A stretch of 7,025 nucleotides of DNA. Origin: Aquabacter sp. GTDB taxonomy: Bacteria; Pseudomonadota; Alphaproteobacteria; Rhizobiales; Xanthobacteraceae. This document shows positions 5,276 through 7,025 of the stretch, piece after piece. The position numbers and the translations under genes are program-made. The first letter of the stretch is position 1. Every line of letters starts with the position of its first letter. The notes beneath the pieces were generated by a model, which did not search any database, had not been told where the DNA came from, and saw nothing but the letters and a program-made list of their open reading frames with translations. The stretch covers positions 1 to 7,025 of the forward strand of contig JASBUY010000242.1 in assembly GCA_030147645.1 (NCBI GenBank), written 5' to 3'.

Positions 5276-7025
5276 TCAGAAATCCAGCAATTCCTCGCTC
5301 GCGAAGGCGGCGTGCTCGGAAATGAAGGCGAAGCGGGCCTCCGGCTTGTTGCCCATGAGGCGCTCCACCGTGTCCGCCGTCAGCGCGGCGGCGGCATCCG
5401 CGATGGTGACGCGCAGCAGGGTGCGGGTGCGGGGGTCCATGGTGGTCTCCTTCAACTGCGCCGGCATCATCTCGCCGAGGCCCTTGAAGCGGCCGATCTC
5501 CACCTTGCCGCGCCCGGTGAACTCCTTCTTCAGAAGCAGGTCCTTGTGGGCGTCATCGCGGGCATAGAGCGTCTTCGGGCCTTGGGAGATGCGATAGAGC
5601 GGGGGCACGGCCAGGAACAAATGGCCGTCCTCGATCAGCTTGGGCATCTGGCGGAAGAAGAAGGTGACGAGGAGGGAGGCGATATGGGCGCCGTCCACGT
5701 CCGCGTCGGTCATGATGACGACCTTCTCATAGCGCAGGTCCGCCTCGCGATATTGCGAGAGCGGGCCACAGCCGAGCGCCTGCATGAGGTCTGAGAGCTG
5801 CTGGTTCTGGGCGAGCTTGTGGCGCCCCGCGCTGGCGACGTTCAGGATCTTGCCGCGCAACGGCAGCACGGCCTGGGTCTTGCGGTCGCGCGCCTGCTTG
5901 GCGGAGCCGCCGGCCGAGTCGCCCTCCACGATGAAGAGTTCCGAGCCCGCCGCCTCAGTGTTGGAGCAGTCCGCGAGCTTGCCGGGCAGGCGCAGCTTGC
6001 GCACTGCTGTCTTGCGGGAGATTTCCTTCTCCTGCTTGCGGCGCAGCCGCTCCTCGGCGCGGTCGATCACGTGGTCCAGCAGGCGGGTCGCCTGGGTGGG
6101 ATTGGCGGCAAGCCAATGGTCCAGCGGGTCGCGCAGCGCCTGCTCGACGATGCGCGAGGCCTCGGCGGTGGCGAGGCGGTCCTTGGTCTGGCCCTGGAAC
6201 TCGGGCTCGCGCACGAACACGGAAAGCATCGCCGCGCAGCCGGTCGTCACGTCGTCGCCGGTCAGCACGCCCGCGCGCTTGCCCTGGCCGATGCGCTCGC
6301 CATAGTCCTTCAAGCCCTTCAGCAGGACCAGGCGCAGACCGTTCTCATGGGTGCCGCCGTCGGGGGTCGGAATGGTGTTGCAATAGGAGGAGACGCCGCC
6401 GTCCGCGTCCGCGACCCAGGCCACCGCCCATTCCACGCTGCCATGGCCGCCGGTCTTCTGGATGCGCCCGGCGAAGATATCGGGATGCACCAAGGTCTGG
6501 CCTTCGAGGTCGGCCGCGAGATAATCCCGCAGGCCACCGGGAAAGCGGAAGGTCATCTTTTCCGGCACACCGCTGGTACCGGCCAGCAGCTCGGGGTCGC
6601 ACGACCAGCGCACTTCCACGCCGCCGAACAGATAGGCCTTGGAGCGCGCCATGCGGAACACGCGCGCGGGATCGAAATGCGCGGACGGGCCGAAAATCTC
6701 CGGGTCGGGATGGAAGCGGATGCGGGTGCCGCGCCGGTTGGGGGCGCGGCCCACCTCCTGGAGCGGGCCCTTGGGGTGGCCCTTGGAGAAAATCTGCCGA
6801 TAGAGCGTCTGGTTGCGCGCGACCTCCACTTCCAGAAGGTCGGAGAGCGCATTCACCACCGAGACGCCGACGCCGTGGAGGCCGCCCGAGGTCTCATAGA
6901 CCTTGCTGTCGAATTTTCCGCCCGCATGGAGCGTGGTCATGATGACTTCGACGGTAGATTTCTTGGGGAACTTCGGATGCGGCTCCACGGGAATGCCGCG
7001 CCCGTTGTCGGTCACGGTCAGGAAG
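5276..7025 (-). CDS. parE: DNA topoisomerase IV subunit B ParE (5' end outside window)
   Basis: ATPase subunit of topoisomerase IV, which pairs with ParC to unlink replicated chromosomes. The frame is open to the window edge; 582 residues plus the stop are visible and roughly the first 100 are missing. Visible parts, numbered from the first complete codon (7024): GHKL ATPase motif VTDNGRGIPV (4-13), glycine-rich lid GGLHGVGVSVVNAL (47-60), transducer lysine loop QTKDRL (279-284), the Toprim domain with EGDSAGGSA (367-375) and DADVDGAH (440-447), and GRFKGLGEMMPAQLKETTMDP (511-531), ending SEELLDF. The Toprim segment LPLRGKILNVASAG followed by LAQNQQLSDLMQALGCG, and the absence of a long GyrB-type insert, favour ParE over GyrB. 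The Toprim Glu and Asp residues and the visible ATPase motifs are intact. The GTG at 7015 is internal, not the true start, because the frame continues upstream as F-L-T. Confidence 0.95.
   Translation of the reverse strand, partial: FLTVTDNGRGIPVEPHPKFPKKSTVEVIMTTLHAGGKFDSKVYETSGGLHGVGVSVVNALSDLLEVEVARNQTLYRQIFSKGHPKGPLQEVGRAPNRRGTRIRFHPDPEIFGPSAHFDPARVFRMARSKAYLFGGVEVRWSCDPELLAGTSGVPEKMTFRFPGGLRDYLAADLEGQTLVHPDIFAGRIQKTGGHGSVEWAVAWVADADGGVSSYCNTIPTPDGGTHENGLRLVLLKGLKDYGERIGQGKRAGVLTGDDVTTGCAAMLSVFVREPEFQGQTKDRLATAEASRIVEQALRDPLDHWLAANPTQATRLLDHVIDRAEERLRRKQEKEISRKTAVRKLRLPGKLADCSNTEAAGSELFIVEGDSAGGSAKQARDRKTQAVLPLRGKILNVASAGRHKLAQNQQLSDLMQALGCGPLSQYREADLRYEKVVIMTDADVDGAHIASLLVTFFFRQMPKLIEDGHLFLAVPPLYRISQGPKTLYARDDAHKDLLLKKEFTGRGKVEIGRFKGLGEMMPAQLKETTMDPRTRTLLRVTIADAAAALTADTVERLMGNKPEARFAFISEHAAFASEELLDF

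Noticed and set aside
3562..5325. Long open frame on the plus strand (587 codons) opposite trpD and trpG
   Set aside because: It is antisense to two genes with complete catalytic motifs, its translation is rich in Arg, Gly, His and Ala with no recognisable domain, and long antisense frames are expected in DNA of this GC content.
5276..7025. GyrB instead of ParE
   Set aside because: The Toprim and C-terminal sequence, including the LPLRGKILNVASAG segment and the QNQQLSDLMQALGCG stretch, fits alphaproteobacterial ParE better. The missing N-terminus leaves a small doubt.
1..7025. Defence system, mobile element, CRISPR or prophage
   Set aside because: All seven genes are recognisable, six of them core metabolism or DNA-maintenance genes, in one orientation with similar base composition. 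No transposase, integrase, array repeats, tRNA or attachment-like direct repeats were seen.

Overview
This window is high-GC (roughly two-thirds G+C) chromosomal DNA. It most resembles an alphaproteobacterium, probably of the order Hyphomicrobiales. Four observations point there: the LexA N-terminus is of the alphaproteobacterial type; upstream of lexA is a perfect GAAC-N7-GAAC operator, the SOS box of that class rather than the enterobacterial CTGT-N8-ACAG; the gene order trpG-trpD-trpC-(x)-moaC-moeA-lexA is familiar from that class; and the topoisomerase subunit is of the ParE type. The genus cannot be fixed from the sequence alone.

All seven genes lie on the minus strand, so transcription runs from right to left. 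From 7025 downwards they are: parE (topoisomerase IV subunit B, N-terminus outside the window); a 115-base gap; trpG, trpD and trpC, tightly packed (3-base gap, then a 4-base ATGA overlap); a 90-base gap; a small secreted DUF2147 protein; moaC (13-base gap) and moeA (14-base gap); a 124-base gap; and lexA, which leaves the window at base 1 after its N-terminal domain and self-cleavage site. No stretch above 300 bases lacks a gene. I see no tRNA, rRNA, CRISPR array, insertion sequence or phage gene.

The genes form three functional blocks. TrpG, TrpD and TrpC carry out early tryptophan synthesis: the glutaminase for anthranilate synthase, then the phosphoribosyl transfer, then indole-ring closure. 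MoaC and MoeA act early and late in molybdenum cofactor synthesis: cyclic pyranopterin formation and molybdenum insertion. LexA (SOS repressor) and ParE (chromosome decatenation) are DNA-maintenance proteins. Key catalytic residues inside the window are intact in every gene.

The most notable signals are regulatory. The lexA upstream region holds one perfect LexA box and two near-matches, each differing by one base. A GC hairpin sits directly against the trpG ribosome binding site. A DUF2147 gene with its own possible promoter separates trpC from moaC. I found no convincing new biological system: this is a housekeeping region with modest oddities.
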